NCBI RefSeq assembly: GCF_000002595.2
Contig: NC_057015.1
Span: 8,735,084 to 8,799,083 of the forward strand
Reading direction: 5' to 3'
Length of the DNA stretch: 64,000 nucleotides
Source of the DNA: Chlamydomonas reinhardtii
Lineage: Eukaryota > Chlorophyta > Chlorophyceae > Chlamydomonadales > Chlamydomonadaceae
Position 1 is the first letter of the stretch, and each line of letters opens with the position of its first letter. Of the stretch, positions 1 through 12,766 are shown piece by piece. The position numbers were made by a program, and so were the translations under genes. A model generated the notes under the pieces. That model had not been told where the DNA came from and ran no database searches. It saw nothing but the letters and a program-made list of their open reading frames with translations.

Positions 1-2174
1 GGAGGAGTCGGGTCATGGGACGATCCCGGTCGGCTGGACTGTGACAGTCCACTGGCGAGGTGGGCTGAAGGAAAGTGCTTGCGACCTTGTGCTCACGGCT
101 GCAACCTCGGCGTTGAGCCAGTGTACTGCTGTTGCCTGATGCATGGCGCCCTGCCACCTGGCACTGTGTCGGGTTGCGGTCCAGCCCTTGAACCGGCGTG
201 CCAACCCCCATCCTTGCTCCCTGTGTCTGAAGAGCCCCACTCACACGTAAGAGGTGGCTGGCAAGTCCATTCCCTTTGGGTCCTTAAGCTTGATCTCTCT
301 CGTGGTATCAAAGTGCTCATGCGCAGCCGGCTGGTCTGTGATGTGCTCCGCCTCAAATGGCCCCTCCGGCCTCGGCTGGAACGTGGACGATTGTGTGTCG
401 TACATGTTCACCGTTTTCCGCTTGGCTGCAGATGTACAAGTGGGTATGGGGTTGGGAGGCCTGGTTCTTAAGCTAGCCCCTCACCCTGTCCCATCGCAGC
501 CATGCACAGGGAAGACGCGGCCGTCGCATGCGGGACGGCAGGGACGCGCTCGCCGCAGGCCGACTGCACAGTGGGGTCGGTCACCCCAGCGGCAGCACGC
601 GGCTACACCCATGGGTACACAAAACCCCAAGCAGTGATCCGCACGCAGCTATTGCCGTCATGCGATGTATAGCCGGTGTATGTATTGCTCGGCGGTCGTG
701 CCATTTACACGCGCATGCCACAATTTCGTGCACACAACACCTCTGTGAGATGTTTGGGTTGCTTACTTGTGCCGGGGGCGAAAGTCCCCTTCATAGTGTC
801 CGTTGGCAACATGGCCGCTGCTGTGCGAAAGTTCTCCTCGAAGGCTAAATGTGAGGTTGCGGCACCTCACGGCGCTGTACCGTATCTGCAAATAATGACC
901 GTCTTTTGTAAGCTTGCCTATAGGTTAACAGGATAGCGCGTGGCGCAGCAGCGAAGTGGGACGTTTTGTAAGGACTCTAATTTATCTTCCAGAAGGGGCG
1001 CGCTCGATGATAGATGATGACATAGTATACTGTCTTGAAAGAAAGTCTCCACGAAATCTCATGGCACGGGCTAGTCGCGATCGTGTTTGCGTGCCACGGT
1101 GAGCCGGCTCCCCGATCTCCGGAGAACCCGCGGCCTGCAGCGAGCATTCATGGCTGATGGCAGCACTTTGTATGCGGAAACCTTGAGGCTGAACGTGACG
1201 TTGTTGCCTCAGGCATCGCCCAAGCTACTGCCGCAGCAGAACTGCGCGACTGGCCGGGTGCGCAGCAGCCACATCTCCCGGCTTGAGAGGAGCTTGAGAG
1301 CTAGGTCTTCACCTGTTCCTCCTACTGTCCGCTGATACTATGTCGCGTCACGTGTGGCACTCCCGCGCATTGGCTGTTGCTGACGCCTTGCAGGCAGCTA
1401 AGCAGAGAGGCGCCAGATACGCAGCACAAGGGTGGAGGGGGCCTCGGCCGCCTCGCATCGGACCAATTGGGCTGCCGTCGCAGTCATTCGCTGTATGGGC
1501 TATGTCCCACCCAGTACTTGACGTCCCTCGCCTTTGCTAGCTGGCCAGTTGCTAGTCTTGCCAGCCGCTGAACACGCCCGTCCTCCTCGCTGCCAATTGT
1601 GCGACATGTCTCTTGCTCGCGCCTCTCTCGCAGGCAGAATGCGGCAAGACTCGCACCCACTCCTAGTGTGACACGCAGCCATAACTGCTTGTGTCAGGTC
1701 ATGCTTCGCACACTAACCCTATCCAAAACACACACCCGGCGAAATGCAATGTCGGCACAATGACTTGACACAGCAGCCACTTTCAAGACGGCATGCACGA
1801 CACCGTTGACAAGGGGACATTCCACGCTCCTGCGTTGACGCTGAGTTCGAGGATGTTCGCTGAAGGACATGATGTCGAGGGTAGCTGTGCGGGGGAGGGG
1901 TCAGGGCGGGTAGGCTCGGGTAGGCTCGGGGTAGGGGCTGTCAAAACTGCCAGCATAATCGCGGCGTGGACACACCGCCGCGCCCCTTGCCTGCTAGGGC
2001 GAAATTTTTTCGTTGCTCACAGCGACTTGGCTTCACCTCCACTCCCGATAACAGTCTTGGCAGGGTTTGTTTGCCGAATTTCAAACCGATATTTTACAAC
2101 TCACCTTCACCTCGTTGCCCGCCTTCACGCTATGATGGAGCCGGCTAGCTAGTGCAGTGAAATTAAAATCAGGC
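1..2174. other. No supported gene; left-edge intergenic or untranslated DNA
   Basis: I see only short overlapping open frames with no recognisable domain, no consistent splice pattern and no repeat of note. A short direct duplication lies near 1912-1935. The last part before 2175 is probably the 5' untranslated region of the F-box/LRR gene. The far left could hold the end of a gene outside the window, but nothing shows it. Confidence 0.5.
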
Positions 2175-5100
2175 ATGGGGACCTTCACGCCCAAGAAAGG
2201 CGCCAGCCGAGATGCCGAGGAAGCCTGCCCTCCTGCACTGCGGAGCTGGCAGGCACCTCCGGATGGGCTTTTTGATGCGATTGTGCCGAGCCTCACGGCG
2301 CGACAGTTCGTTGTGGTGCAGCTGGTGTGCAAGGAATGGAGCCGGTCAGCACGCTCCTGTCTGAAGCAGGCTACACCCAAACGACCTGATGTCGACCTAT
2401 ACAAGCTCGTCGCGTTATATCCAAATCTGACGCAGTTGAACCTGTCACACGTCGAGGGTTTGTCAGCGCGCATGCTGGCACCGCTCCAGCAGCTCACCGC
2501 ACTCCGCGAGCTGTGCCTTTCCAACATCGCGCTACAGCTGCAGCACCTGGTGCCAGACGGTCCAGCCGGCGCGGGCGCACATGTCGGGGCAGTGCCCGTG
2601 CTAGACGGGGCGGGGGCAGGGCCCTCGCTGCAGCCGCCGCAGCCAGGGCAGCAGCAGCGTCAGCAGGGCCCATTGCTACCCCCGCTGGCGCCACCGGCCA
2701 GTGCACGCCATAAGGGGCGCTCGAAAACACCTGCCGCAGCAGCAGCGGGCTCAGGGCAGGCTGGCGCCGCCGCCGCCGTCGAGCATGCGGCGCTCCAGGC
2801 TGGCGGCCTGCCGCGCGCTCAGTCCGACACACCTGCTGCGGAGTTTGCGCAGTCGCGTCCCGCTGCGCCCCCACAGGGCCCGGATGGGGCGGAGGCTGCA
2901 GCGGGTGGGCAGTCCCAGCGACACGCGCCGCAGCAACAGGGCTCCGCCTGCACCGTCACCGGCGCGCAGCAGACCACGTCCGCCACAGGCCTCCCGCCGC
3001 CGGCTCCGCCGCCACCACCGCCGCGGCGAGCACGTCGCGATGCCGACGGCGGGCCCTCGAACGCCAAAGCGGCCAAGTCGCCGACGGTGGAATCCGTGGA
3101 TGGCGGCGGCGCCGCAGGCGCTGCTGCCGCCGCAGGCGCTGCTGCTGATAGCACACGCGGCGGCGCAGCTCAGCCACGCCGCCAGGATGCTGGCGGCAGC
3201 CCGCCACGTCACGTGGCGCCGCTGCACGAGGCGGGGTGGGTCCGGGGCGCTGGGTGTTCTCAGGCGCAGCCGCAGGGGCAGGACCAGGACGAGGGCCAGG
3301 GGCCGGAGCAGTCGGGGGCCGCCTTGCCGCCCTGCCACCTCTCGCCCGCGTCCCGCGTCTTCGGCGGCTTGGGCGATGTCCTGCAGCGGCTCACCAAACT
3401 GCAGGTGTGCGCGCGTGCGAGCACATGCGCATGCGATACACATTCATGACATGAGCCGGGCATGAGATGCAATATGTAAACACATCGCAGCGCCCTGCGC
3501 TGCACATGCATATTCGTTTCCTACTACCTGTCCTCCCTTTCCGCTCACACTGGTGCCCATACGATGCTCCCGATCGTCTTCACCTCAACTGCCCACCTAT
3601 CCATCACCTGCTCCACCGCAGGCCGACCGCTGCCCGGCCCTGACGTGTGAGGCGCTGTCGGCTCTGCCCAACCTGACAGAGCTCACGCTGGACACCCTGA
3701 ACGCGCCCGAGGCTCTGACGCACCTGGCCCGACTGCGCTGCCTGTCAGTCAAGAAGCTGGTGCAGAGCGAGGTGCGTGCGTGCGCGCGTGCATGCGGGCT
3801 TGTGGAGGAAAGCGCGCGAGCGGTGCGGGTGTGGGCGGCTGGGGTGTTGGTGGCTCACATCGCCTAACGTCCCCCGCGCATCGCTTCGCCCCACATCCCC
3901 AAACATCGCCTTCTGCTGATTAGTAATGCCTGGAACTCCCGCCTCGCTCTCCCTTCCTCCCTCCCTGCCTGCAGGCTCTGGATCGGCTGGGCGGCCTGAC
4001 CTGCTTGACTGCGCTGCTCGTGAACAGCGACACGAGCTGCGCCGCCGACTTCCTGCCCATGGCGGCGGCGCGGCTGCCGCGGCTGCAGAGCCTGGCCTTC
4101 AAGACCAGCAGCACACGCGCCGCGCCGCCGGGCATATCCAGCTGGAGCAGCTTCAGCGTGTGAGTGCACGGCGGAGGGGGGAGGGAGGAAAGCAGGGGAC
4201 GGGAGGGCAGACAGGGATGGAAGGGGAGGGGAAACCGGGCGGATGCTGCACACCCGTGAGGCATTAGATGCTAGCAAAGCCTCTACGCACTGGGTGCAAA
4301 GCCCCTGAACAACTGCCATCGTGCCGCGCTGACCCTCTGCTCCTGCTCCTCCCCCGGCTCCGCCTCCTCCTCCCCTCCGCCCTCCCCTCCTGCCTCCCCT
4401 CCTCTTCCCCCAGGCTGCGCCAGCTGGACCTGCGCGCCCCCGCCGAGTGCCTCAAGCCCGTGCTGCCCTCCCTGGCCGAGCACAGCTGCCTGACCTCCCT
4501 CAGCCTGGACCTGTACAGCGCCAGCGAGGAGGAGCTCATGGTCACGGTGGTGGCGCCGCCGCGCCTGGAGTCGCTGTTCGTCAGCAGCGACCGCAGCAGG
4601 TGGGGCCGGGAGTTGGGAGGTGGCGGGGTCGGGAGCTGGGGCCAGGGGCTGGTGGCGGCTGTAGCGAGCCGTGGAAGGGGATTCGTGGGTTCCAATCCGC
4701 AGCAAACTGTGACCCAGAGCCCGAATCGGCGCAGGGAGGAAGGGTCCATTGGTACAAGCGTGGCTTTCTGGGTTCAGTTTAGTATGAGGCGTCATCTGGT
4801 TGCACACGATTCCTCCACGCACATCCTCGCGCTCTACCGCTTTGTCACTCATGCCTGCAAGCCGCCCCCACTCGCTCCGCAGGTCGGGCGGCGTGATCGA
4901 CATCCACCCCAACGCCCGCCTGCGCTCCCTGCGCATGCGGCTGTACTGGACCGCGCTGAATCTGGTGCTGCCGGAGGGGCTGCCCGAACCCAGCCCGCTG
5001 CCCGAGCCGCTATCGGAGGACCTGCGCGAGGATGGGGATGATGATGGGGACAGCCCCGGTACCAGCGGAGGTGGCGGTGGTGGCGGAGGCGGTGGTGGCG

Positions 5101-8100
5101 GCGGAGGGAGAGGGCGAGGGCGAGGGAGGCATGACGGCGGCAGTGAGGCTGCGGCGGCCGCCGCGGCCGTGGCGGCGTCAGTGGATGCGACGCGCGGCGG
5201 TGCGGGCGGGAGCGGCGGTGGTGTGGCGGGCTGGGCGCAGCGGCTGCGGTCGCCGCGCCAGTCTGGCGGCGGCGGTGCGGGCGGGAGCGTCGGTCACACC
5301 AGCTTGTGGGGTGCTGCGGCGGCACGGATTGGTGAGGAGGGGCACACGTTTGAAGTCTTGCACACGAACCAGCACCTGCCTTTGTGAACCCCCCGGCTTT
5401 GACAGGTTAAAGCGTCAGCGTGTTCTCGTTTTGACACGCGCGAGATGTTCGTATGACCATGACAAATGCACACCCTGACCCCATTCGCTTCTCCTTGCTT
5501 GCAGCTGCGGCCGCGGCTGCCGCGATGGCAGTGGTGGTGCCGGGCCGCCACACGGACTCGGGCGGTGCGGCTGGCGCCGCAGGCGGCTCCGGTGGCCGCG
5601 CCGCCGGGCGGCGGACGCTGCGGCGGCGGAGCGCGAGCCCAAGCCCCGCGACGCACCGCGGCAGCGGCGCAGCAAGAGGCGCAGCACCCGTGGCCGGACC
5701 GGCGTCCGGTGGCGGTGGTGGCGGCCGCGGCTCGAGGCCTGCGCCGCCGCCGGATGCGTGCTCGCCGCAGCGCAAGCAGGCACGGGTGGCGGGCGCGGGG
5801 CTGCATGCTGCGGCGGACGACGAGGGCACTGATTCCGGGATCAGCACACCGCCTGGCGGCGGGCTGGCCGGCGGGAACATAGAGCTTGAGCTGAAGCGGC
5901 AGCGGCGGTGCGGCGCACAGGTTGACGACGCGCCCATGTCCTCACCAGGAGCCGGGCCGTCAGGGCAGGCAGGAGCAGCAGCGGCAGCAGGTGCTGCCGG
6001 CCCTTCGGCTGCAGCCGCTGCTGCTGGCCCCTCGTCCGCTGCCGCGGGGGCTGCGGCGCCTGCCGCCGAGCCCTCCGCCGGCCCAGCTGACATGGACACG
6101 GAAGTAGGAGCAGCAGCCGGGCCTTCCAGCACACCGGTTGGGAAACGGCCAGTCAGCGAGGACGGAGCAGCAGCGGCCACCGCCGCCGCCGCCGGCACCC
6201 CAGCTGTAGCAACCGCCAACGCCAACGCAGCCGCCGCAACTTCCACGGCCGCCGCCGGTGGCTTCGCCACGCCCACTGGCGACGCCACCGCCGGCACGAG
6301 CAGCGGCGAAGCCGCCGCCGCCCCCTGCACGGGCGCGGGTATTGGCACGCCACGCTCTCCCCCTCCCGAGCTGGAGCTGACGGACCTGTGTCTGGACGGC
6401 TGCTTCTTCCTGCTGTACGGCAGTCTGGTGCCGGTGCTGCGGCAGTTCCCCAAGCTGGCGCGGCTCACGCTGGACAACTGCTTGGCGCTGGAGGTGGGGG
6501 TTGGGGGGTGGGGGGTTGAGGCGGCGGGCTTCAGGGAGGGAAGGACAGGGGGGTGCATGTCTGTGTGTCTGGGAAGGTGGGTGGGTGGGTGGGTGGGTGG
6601 GAAGGGCGCGTTGAGCTGCCACCCATGTGTGCCTAGTTGGGAGAACGGAGGTTGGTCACCCCTGCAATGACGTGTGGGCCCTGGGTGGCCCTCGGGGTGG
6701 GACGCGTGTGTGCACATGTGCGTGCGTGCAATTCCTCAACATTGCGAACAGTGGCGCCAAAGTTCACCGCCGTGTCCCTCCCGCCGTGTCCCTTATCCCT
6801 CATCCTCACCCGCCGCCTGCCTCGGCCCTTCCACATCCCTTTGTCCCCTGTTCCCACCGCTGTGTCCCCTGTCCCTCATCCTCCTCACACCCTCCACATT
6901 CACACACACGCACACACTGCACAGAACGGCGAGCTGTCTCAGCTGTGCGAGCTGGCCAGCCTGCGGGAGGTCTCGCTCAGCGGCGTGCACCTGGTCACGG
7001 ACGCGGGGCTGCGCGCGCTGGGGCGGCTGGGCGGGCTGCGCAGCCTGCGGCTGAGGGGGCTGCGCAAGCTAGACCTGCACGCGGCGCAGGCGTACATGCG
7101 CCAGGTGGGGTGGGCTGGGGCGCAGGGCCTAGCAGGGCAGGAGTGGCGGTGGAAGCGGCGGTGGGAGCAGTGGTGAAAGCGGTGGTGAAAGCGGTGGTTG
7201 TGAGTTTTGCGGTTGCGGTTGAGCGGTCTTGCCTGATGTCCTCGTGCCACCCACCTACGCATCCATTGCAGAAGCCCATCGTGCGGCGCTATGAGGAGGT
7301 GAGCGGCTCCTTCCTGACCTCGCTGGCGGGGCTGCGCGGCCTGCGGTCGCTGGCGCTCAAGCACCTGCACACCGCGGGCGAGCCGCAGCTGCGGGCGGGG
7401 CTGGCGGCGCTCACCGGTCTCACGCGGCTCGAGGTGAGAGCGGCGGCCGAGCGACGATGGCCTGGCGGATGGGTTGCGCGGTTGAGAGGATTGCTAAGCG
7501 GATGACGGACGAAAAGAAGGATTAAGACGTGAAGGGCATGGCGCTGTTCCGCCCAAGCAAGGCTCACCCGTGAACAAGTCTTATGATGCGGCACCTCCCG
7601 CTGCGCACCAGTTGCTTGCTCACCGTTTCGCCGCCCTGCCGCCCTGCCGCGCGTCGCAGATCAAGGACGTCCACTCCATGACGGACGCGGTGCTGCAACA
7701 GGCGGTGGCGCAGCGGCACAGCGCGCTGCGGGAGCTGTCCGTGCTGCACTGCGAGGTGCGTGGGAGGGGAGGGGGGAGCAGCTCCGTGCTGCACTGCGAG
7801 GTGCGTGGGAGGGGAGGGGGGAGCAGCTCCGTGCTGCACTGCGAGGTGCGTGGGAGGGGAGGGGGGAGCAGCTCCGTGCTGCACTGCGAGGTGTGTGGGA
7901 GGGGAGGGGGGAGCGTGGGAAGGAAGCGCAGGAGGGTGCGCGTGAAAGAAGCGGCTGCAGGCACAGGTGCTCGCGGAGACCGTGGACGGAACGCTGGGGG
8001 CGCGGATGCGCGAGGAGTGGGTGGAGTCGTGTGTCAATACGCTTGCCTTCATCAGGGAGCGAGTGCTGCCGTGACCGCGGACGCGGGTGCCCGGTTTGCT

Positions 8101-8634
8101 TAGACCAGTCGTGCGCGCCGCCGCGCCGGCTGCCGCACCCGCTGAGCACATCGAACTGTTACCGCTGACTCACCGAACGCACCGCACGCGCCGCATGTGC
8201 CGGCCTGTACGCTGACGGCGCACACACCGCGCCCGGCACTCCGCTGCAGGGCGTGACGTCTGTGGGCCGGGCCGCTGTGGTGCGGGGCCTGGGCCAGCGG
8301 GTGGCGCTGGACTTTGAGGGCTGCTCGCTGCCCGACATCACCCGGCCCTGCGCCATGCCCACCGCCAGCACCATGGTGTGTACGTGGCACGACGTGTGTG
8401 GTGTGACATCTTGTGTGGCGTACAGGGCAGTCAGTCGCGGGGTCCTGGCATGCCATCATCGCAACATGTTGATATGACAAACTGTGGAAGACGTGTGCCT
8501 GGTGTGCGCTTTCAAGCCCCCGGTGTGTGCGTCTCCTGCCTGTGTGCACACCGCAGGCCCAGCTCATTGATGACGACCAGGTCAGCTCCTCAGCACACCC
8601 GCGGCGCTCATGCCAACACAGCAACCAAAACTGA
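2175..8634 (+). CDS. F-box / leucine-rich-repeat protein, 11 exons, about 1276 aa
   Basis: Exons: 2175-3404, 3622-3771, 3975-4159, 4414-4599, 4883-5331, 5505-6493, 6925-7104, 7272-7433, 7660-7755, 8250-8375, 8557-8634. Every junction is GT-AG and the frame is kept through all of them (3831 nt). The ATG at 2175 is the first in this frame; the frame upstream only offers a GTG. Residues about 29-61 (GLFDAIVPSL ... VCKEWSRSAR) fit an F-box, the Skp1-binding part of SCF ubiquitin ligases. Leucine-rich repeats follow (YPNLTQLNLSHVEGL, LPNLTELTLDTLN, LASLREVSLSGVHL, LRGLRSLALKHLH, HSALRELSVLHCE). Exons 1, 5 and 6 insert long Ala/Gly/Pro/Ser stretches between repeats, as is usual in these algae. The likely role is substrate recognition in an SCF-type ligase; the substrate is unknown. 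The last exon is the least certain. Confidence 0.8.
7741..7917 (+). repeat. 45-bp minisatellite, 4 copies, spanning the exon 9 donor site
   Basis: Units start at 7741, 7786, 7831 and 7876, each beginning GTGCTGCACTGCGAG and followed by a G-rich tail. The first unit straddles the 3' end of exon 9 of the F-box/LRR gene, so the splice donor GAG|GTGCGTG recurs at 7756, 7801 and 7846, with GAG|GTGTGTG at 7891. The unit is 15 codons with no stop in the gene's frame, so use of a later donor would add multiples of 15 residues. Confidence 0.95.
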
Positions 8635-8920
8635 TGAGGACCGCGGAGCTTTGTGGGGCCTGGCGCAGGCATGCGCATATAGGCATGGGGCATTTGGGAT
8701 GCATGCATGTAGGCAGGCAAGGGCGGGGGGCTGCGGTGTGAAAGTGTGTGGTAATGAGGATGTTGCTGTCATGGCTGTTAGTTTGGAACGGGTAGACAGG
8801 CGTGTGTTCCTGCGCGGTTTTCCGGCAAGCGACAGGGTCGTAGGCCTGGGCCGGGCAGGTTGGCGACTGCATGCAGGTGTTAAGCAGACGCTTCAGCAGC
8901 CGGCACACCGGTACGGTATT

Positions 8921-8989
8921 GGGGTGTCACTGTCCCAATTCTGAGATATTATGGGGTTGTCACTGTCCCAATTCTGAGATATTATGGGG
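8921..8989 (+). repeat. Two-copy tandem repeat, about 32-33 bp
   Basis: The core CTGTCCCAATTCTGAGATAT occurs twice in near-identical tandem units, at 8921-8952 and 8953-8985. It lies in the presumed 3' untranslated or flanking region of the F-box/LRR gene. Confidence 0.9.
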
Positions 8990-9107
8990 AGTGGAGGTAC
9001 TGCTGTACCTGAGTGCGTGCTGGGCAGTTGGTGAGGGTTAGGGGCGCCAGGGGCAGAGGAGAACGTTGAGTATTTCCTGCAGAATGATGCCGCGCCCTGT
9101 GGACATC

Positions 9108-9112
9108 TGTAA
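9108..9112 (+). terminator. Candidate polyadenylation signal TGTAA
   Basis: TGTAA is the usual poly(A) signal of Chlamydomonas-group algae. This copy is about 475 bases past the F-box/LRR stop codon, a normal 3' untranslated length for these algae. Confidence 0.4.
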
Positions 9113-10563
9113 CAGCAGTGGATGGGATGCATTCGGTGGCATGCGAACAAGACATTTCTTATGCTCAAATGCCTCAGGTGTTGCGGTAAACAAACCCGCG
9201 GCCTAGCGAAGGCACACCTACCGCGGCAGCGCCAAGGATGTTGACCGCGGCGCTGCGTTCAGGACCAGCAGCAGCCCGGCCCATAGTTGATAGCTGCGGT
9301 CAGCTGCCCAGCGTGGGCGGCAGCGGTGCGCCCATTAGCGGCGACTGTCTTGGCGAGTTGCGATGGGGGATTAGTGTGTCTCACTGTGCGGGAGCGGGAG
9401 CTAGAGCACGCGCCCTAGAGAAGGCACCTAGGCGTTTGCGAGGCATCCACGTGGAGCGCAGCTGCGGCTAAATCTGCCAGAGTCTGTGTGGTGCGCGCAA
9501 CACTGCACTCGATTGCGTGCAAACACAGAGCTGAACCCAGCAGAGCTGCAGAGGGAGCATTGTGGGTGGACGGTGAGCATTGCGGTGAGCGGTAATGCAG
9601 CAAACCCGGCATCCTCCTTGTTTAATCCCAGCACTGGCCTTCTGTCACGCCGTCTCACGTGTGCTGCATGGCAGCGAGGAGACTGAAGAAATCCGTGTGC
9701 TGACATCGCGAATTGCGCGTGCTGACATCGCAGTACAGTTCCCACTGGCTAGCTGCTAGCCTGGGGGCGCTATGTTGCAGGGATGGGCTGAACGGCGGGG
9801 TCCAATAGACGCACCTGCTTACACGTGAGCTGAAACCTTGAGGGCTTAAGACTGCCGGTACGTACCGCAAGCCGCTTCGGCTAAGTCACGCCACGCCAAG
9901 GCATGAAACTTATATGCAAGCAAGCCATGCCAAGCAGGGGAGCCTCCCCTGATGCCAAGCGACCCACTATCCGCTTCTAAAATCCCGAAGTCGCGAACCA
10001 TATCCACCCCCCCTACATGTTCACAGCTTCACACCCGCCATTCACCCAACACCCCCGACCATGTCGTTGGTGAGTTTGCGGCACGGCATTCAGCACCACA
10101 TCAAGTGCTACAGCTCAAGCAGACAGTCCTACCCCGCAAGGAACGCACATGCACACTGCAATGCTAATGCAACAGGTGCTACTTCATGCCGGAAATGCTA
10201 ATGCAACAGGTGCTACTTTATGCCGGAAATGCAACATGCAGGTTCAACCGGTCACACGCACGCAGAGCCCAGGTGAGCACTGCACACACAACGCAAACGC
10301 GGACCCACCAACATGCGCCCACTGCCATTAGATAAAGGCTGAAAGCCCCATTTTCCTGTCACGTGCCATACCCTGGCAGCTGCTTTCGGTGCATGCCGCC
10401 CCCAGTTGAGCCCACTGGTCTCAATGCAACCCCAATCGTCCTAGCGACGCACCATGGCCTGCCATCTGTGCCATGCAATCATGCCATGCCGTGCATGCCC
10501 CACCGCCCTTGCCCCCCGTCTCATCACAGCTACTTGACATCCAACACCGCCACGCTGGGCCGG
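9113..10563. other. Intergenic; no gene seen
   Basis: No domain-bearing frame or splice pattern was found. A TTACA at 9819-9823 reads TGTAA on the minus strand and could serve the kinase gene to the right, about 740 bases past its stop. Confidence 0.5.
10162..10232 (+). repeat. Two-copy tandem repeat of about 34 bp
   Basis: The motif AATGCAACAGGTGCTACTT followed by ATGCCGGAA is present twice in a row with one or two differences, with a short partial third start (ATGCAACATGC). It is intergenic. Confidence 0.85.
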
Positions 10564-12766
10564 TCATGGCTCCGTCAGCCACGGGTGCGCCAGGATCTGG
10601 TCCGGAGTGGGGCGTGCGGCGGGGTCCTCCGCCACCATCCACTCGATCAGCTCCTTGAGCGCAGGCGGCATGCGGCGGGGCAGGTCGCGCTCATACTCCA
10701 GGTAGGCCTGAGTCCCGCCCGCCAGGCCGTGCAGCCCGGCGGCGTCCGCCAGCACCAGCCCCATGGAGGCCACGTCAGCGGCCATGGTGATGGGGTGCTT
10801 CTGCTCCAGGCCCATAAGTTGGCAGTACGTCTCCCACGCCCAGAAGCCGCGGCTGCCGCCCGGCGCGCGCTCCACGCAGCCATTGCTGTCGGTCTTGACT
10901 GCCAGGTTGAAGTCGCACACGCGGAAGACCTTGCTGCCATCAGGCGCGATGTCGTACAGCAGGTTGGCGGGCTTCAGGTCAAAGTGCATGTAGCCGCGAG
11001 CGTTCAGGTGCTTGATGAAGAGCGCCATGGCACGCAGCATGCCCTTCAGGTCGGCCTCATCCATGAGCGTGTTGCCGGGGTACGGCAGCATCTCGTACTT
11101 GTCCTTGTTCTTGCCGGTGCGCCTCCTGCCCTCCGGCGCGTTGGCAATGCGTGCACGGTGCGCCCACGTTAGTGCTCTCTGCATGGGATCAGCGGGAGCG
11201 AAGGGCTGTGTAAGGAACGAAGAGACGGCAGAGGCGTGCATGCAGGTGTGATGAGTGGGTAGCGCATGAGGAATGGAGCTGGGGTCGAGCGTCACGTATA
11301 CGGACCGCGTAGGAATCATCACCGCTGACCAAGTGCGTGACCAAGGTGCCGCAGCCCCCCTGGCCCCTGCCCAGCCCGCCCCCTGCTTCGTCAGCACCCA
11401 CCAGCAGGTCCTCTACGGAGCCGCCGTCCGCAAAGCTCAGCAGCAGCTCCGCCGTCTCGTCGTCATCAGTCGGCAGCCGGTAGCCCAGGCACTGCACCGC
11501 GTGCTCGCAGCCCGCGGCAGCTGTCAGCCCTGCCAGCTCCTGATACAGAATGCTACGCATGATGGCCTTGCCGTTTCTGCCCGGACCAAGCAGTATCGTC
11601 TTGCGCGCGGCCTTGAGGATGGTGCCGTCAGGCAGGGTGACTTCCACCAGATCGACGTGGCCGGCACCGCCCTTCCCCAGCGCGCGGCCGGGGACGCAGC
11701 TCCTAAGGCCGTGCTGTGCGACAAAGGCCTTGGCCTCCTGTGGGGAAGGAGGCGGCATTCAGCGGGCAATGTGAGCGAGGAAGGCAGGTCAGCTAACGCG
11801 AAGGGGTATGACCAAGGCAAGAATGCGTGGGGGCCGGTTGCACGGCAAGTCAGAAACACCGATCCACTACAACCCAGCCCGCCCTGCTGATAGCGATGTG
11901 CATGTGCGCCTGTAATATGTAAGTGTCTCACCTCGTCACCCATGCAGGACGCCTTCGTGCGCTCTATGGTGTCCATCTGTGCCTCCTTGGCATTGTCGGG
12001 GAAAGCGATGGCGTCGGCGATGGTGTCAGCGGTGGTGGCGCTGCACGCGGCGGCGTTGTCCCCACGGAAGGCGGCGAGGCACGTGCCGCTGAGGCTGCCG
12101 GCCGCCGTGTTGCCTGAGCTGGCAGAGGAGGCGCAACTGCCCGTGGAGGCGTCGGAGCGGCCCGAGCTGGACTTGTCGTTGGGGGCCAGAGCGAGCTCGC
12201 CGCTAGGGCTGGTGGGCCCGCCGCTGCTGGAGGGCGCGTCAGCGGCCGCATCGGCGGAGTTTGTCGGCTGCAGGTCATCGCGCGAGGGCACCTGTTGGGG
12301 GCAAGAGGGTGAGTATTGAGGATTAAGTGGCCGTGTCGATAGCTAGGTCGAAATGGTAAAGTGGTAAAGGAAAGGCAAAGGAGCAACGGCGGTGCTCAAG
12401 GTAGTGGAGGTTGCGTGCACAAGGTGATGAGGCGGACAAGGCCTCCCCTTGTGTGCGGGGTAACTGCTGGACGGTCAAACCGTCGAACATGTTGACTTCT
12501 AGCAGAGTGTGAATGTCTACATGCCACAGAACAGCACGCGACTAGCCTGCTATCAGCGAGAATCCTTGCGTGCTCACCGCGGCAGTCGATGATGAAGCAG
12601 TCGCGATGCTACTTTTCGCGTTGCATGACTTGTCCTTGGGTTTACAGTTACTTTTGCGGCGCAGTATCCATAGCAAGCCTTTTCGTCGAGCGAGCAAGAA
12701 CGTGGCTGCGAGGCCGGTGCCCGCAAGGAAAGCCACGCATGCAGCTTTCACGGCTGGGCCCTTCAT
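10564..12766 (-). CDS. Membrane-anchored divergent protein kinase, 4 exons, about 532 aa
   Basis: Exons (5' to 3'): 12578-12766, 11932-12291, 11330-11737, 10564-11205; all phase 0. The ATG at 12764-12766 opens a hydrophobic segment (residues about 7-27) followed by RRK and a basic stretch, which suggests an N-terminal membrane anchor with the kinase on the other side. Residues 64-183 are Ser/Ala-rich linker. The kinase domain starts in exon 3: glycine loop GKGGAGHV (204-211), likely catalytic lysine K229 in KAARK, helix-C YQEL. Exon 4 has the catalytic loop HFDLKPAN (393-400), where HRD is HFD, then CDFN (416-419), where the metal-binding DFG is DFN, a weak APE-like FWAWE, and RPTPDQILAHPWL near the end. 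The aspartates and the lysine are kept, so activity is possible. The substrate is unknown. The exon 4 acceptor could instead be at 11178, also in frame. Confidence 0.8.
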
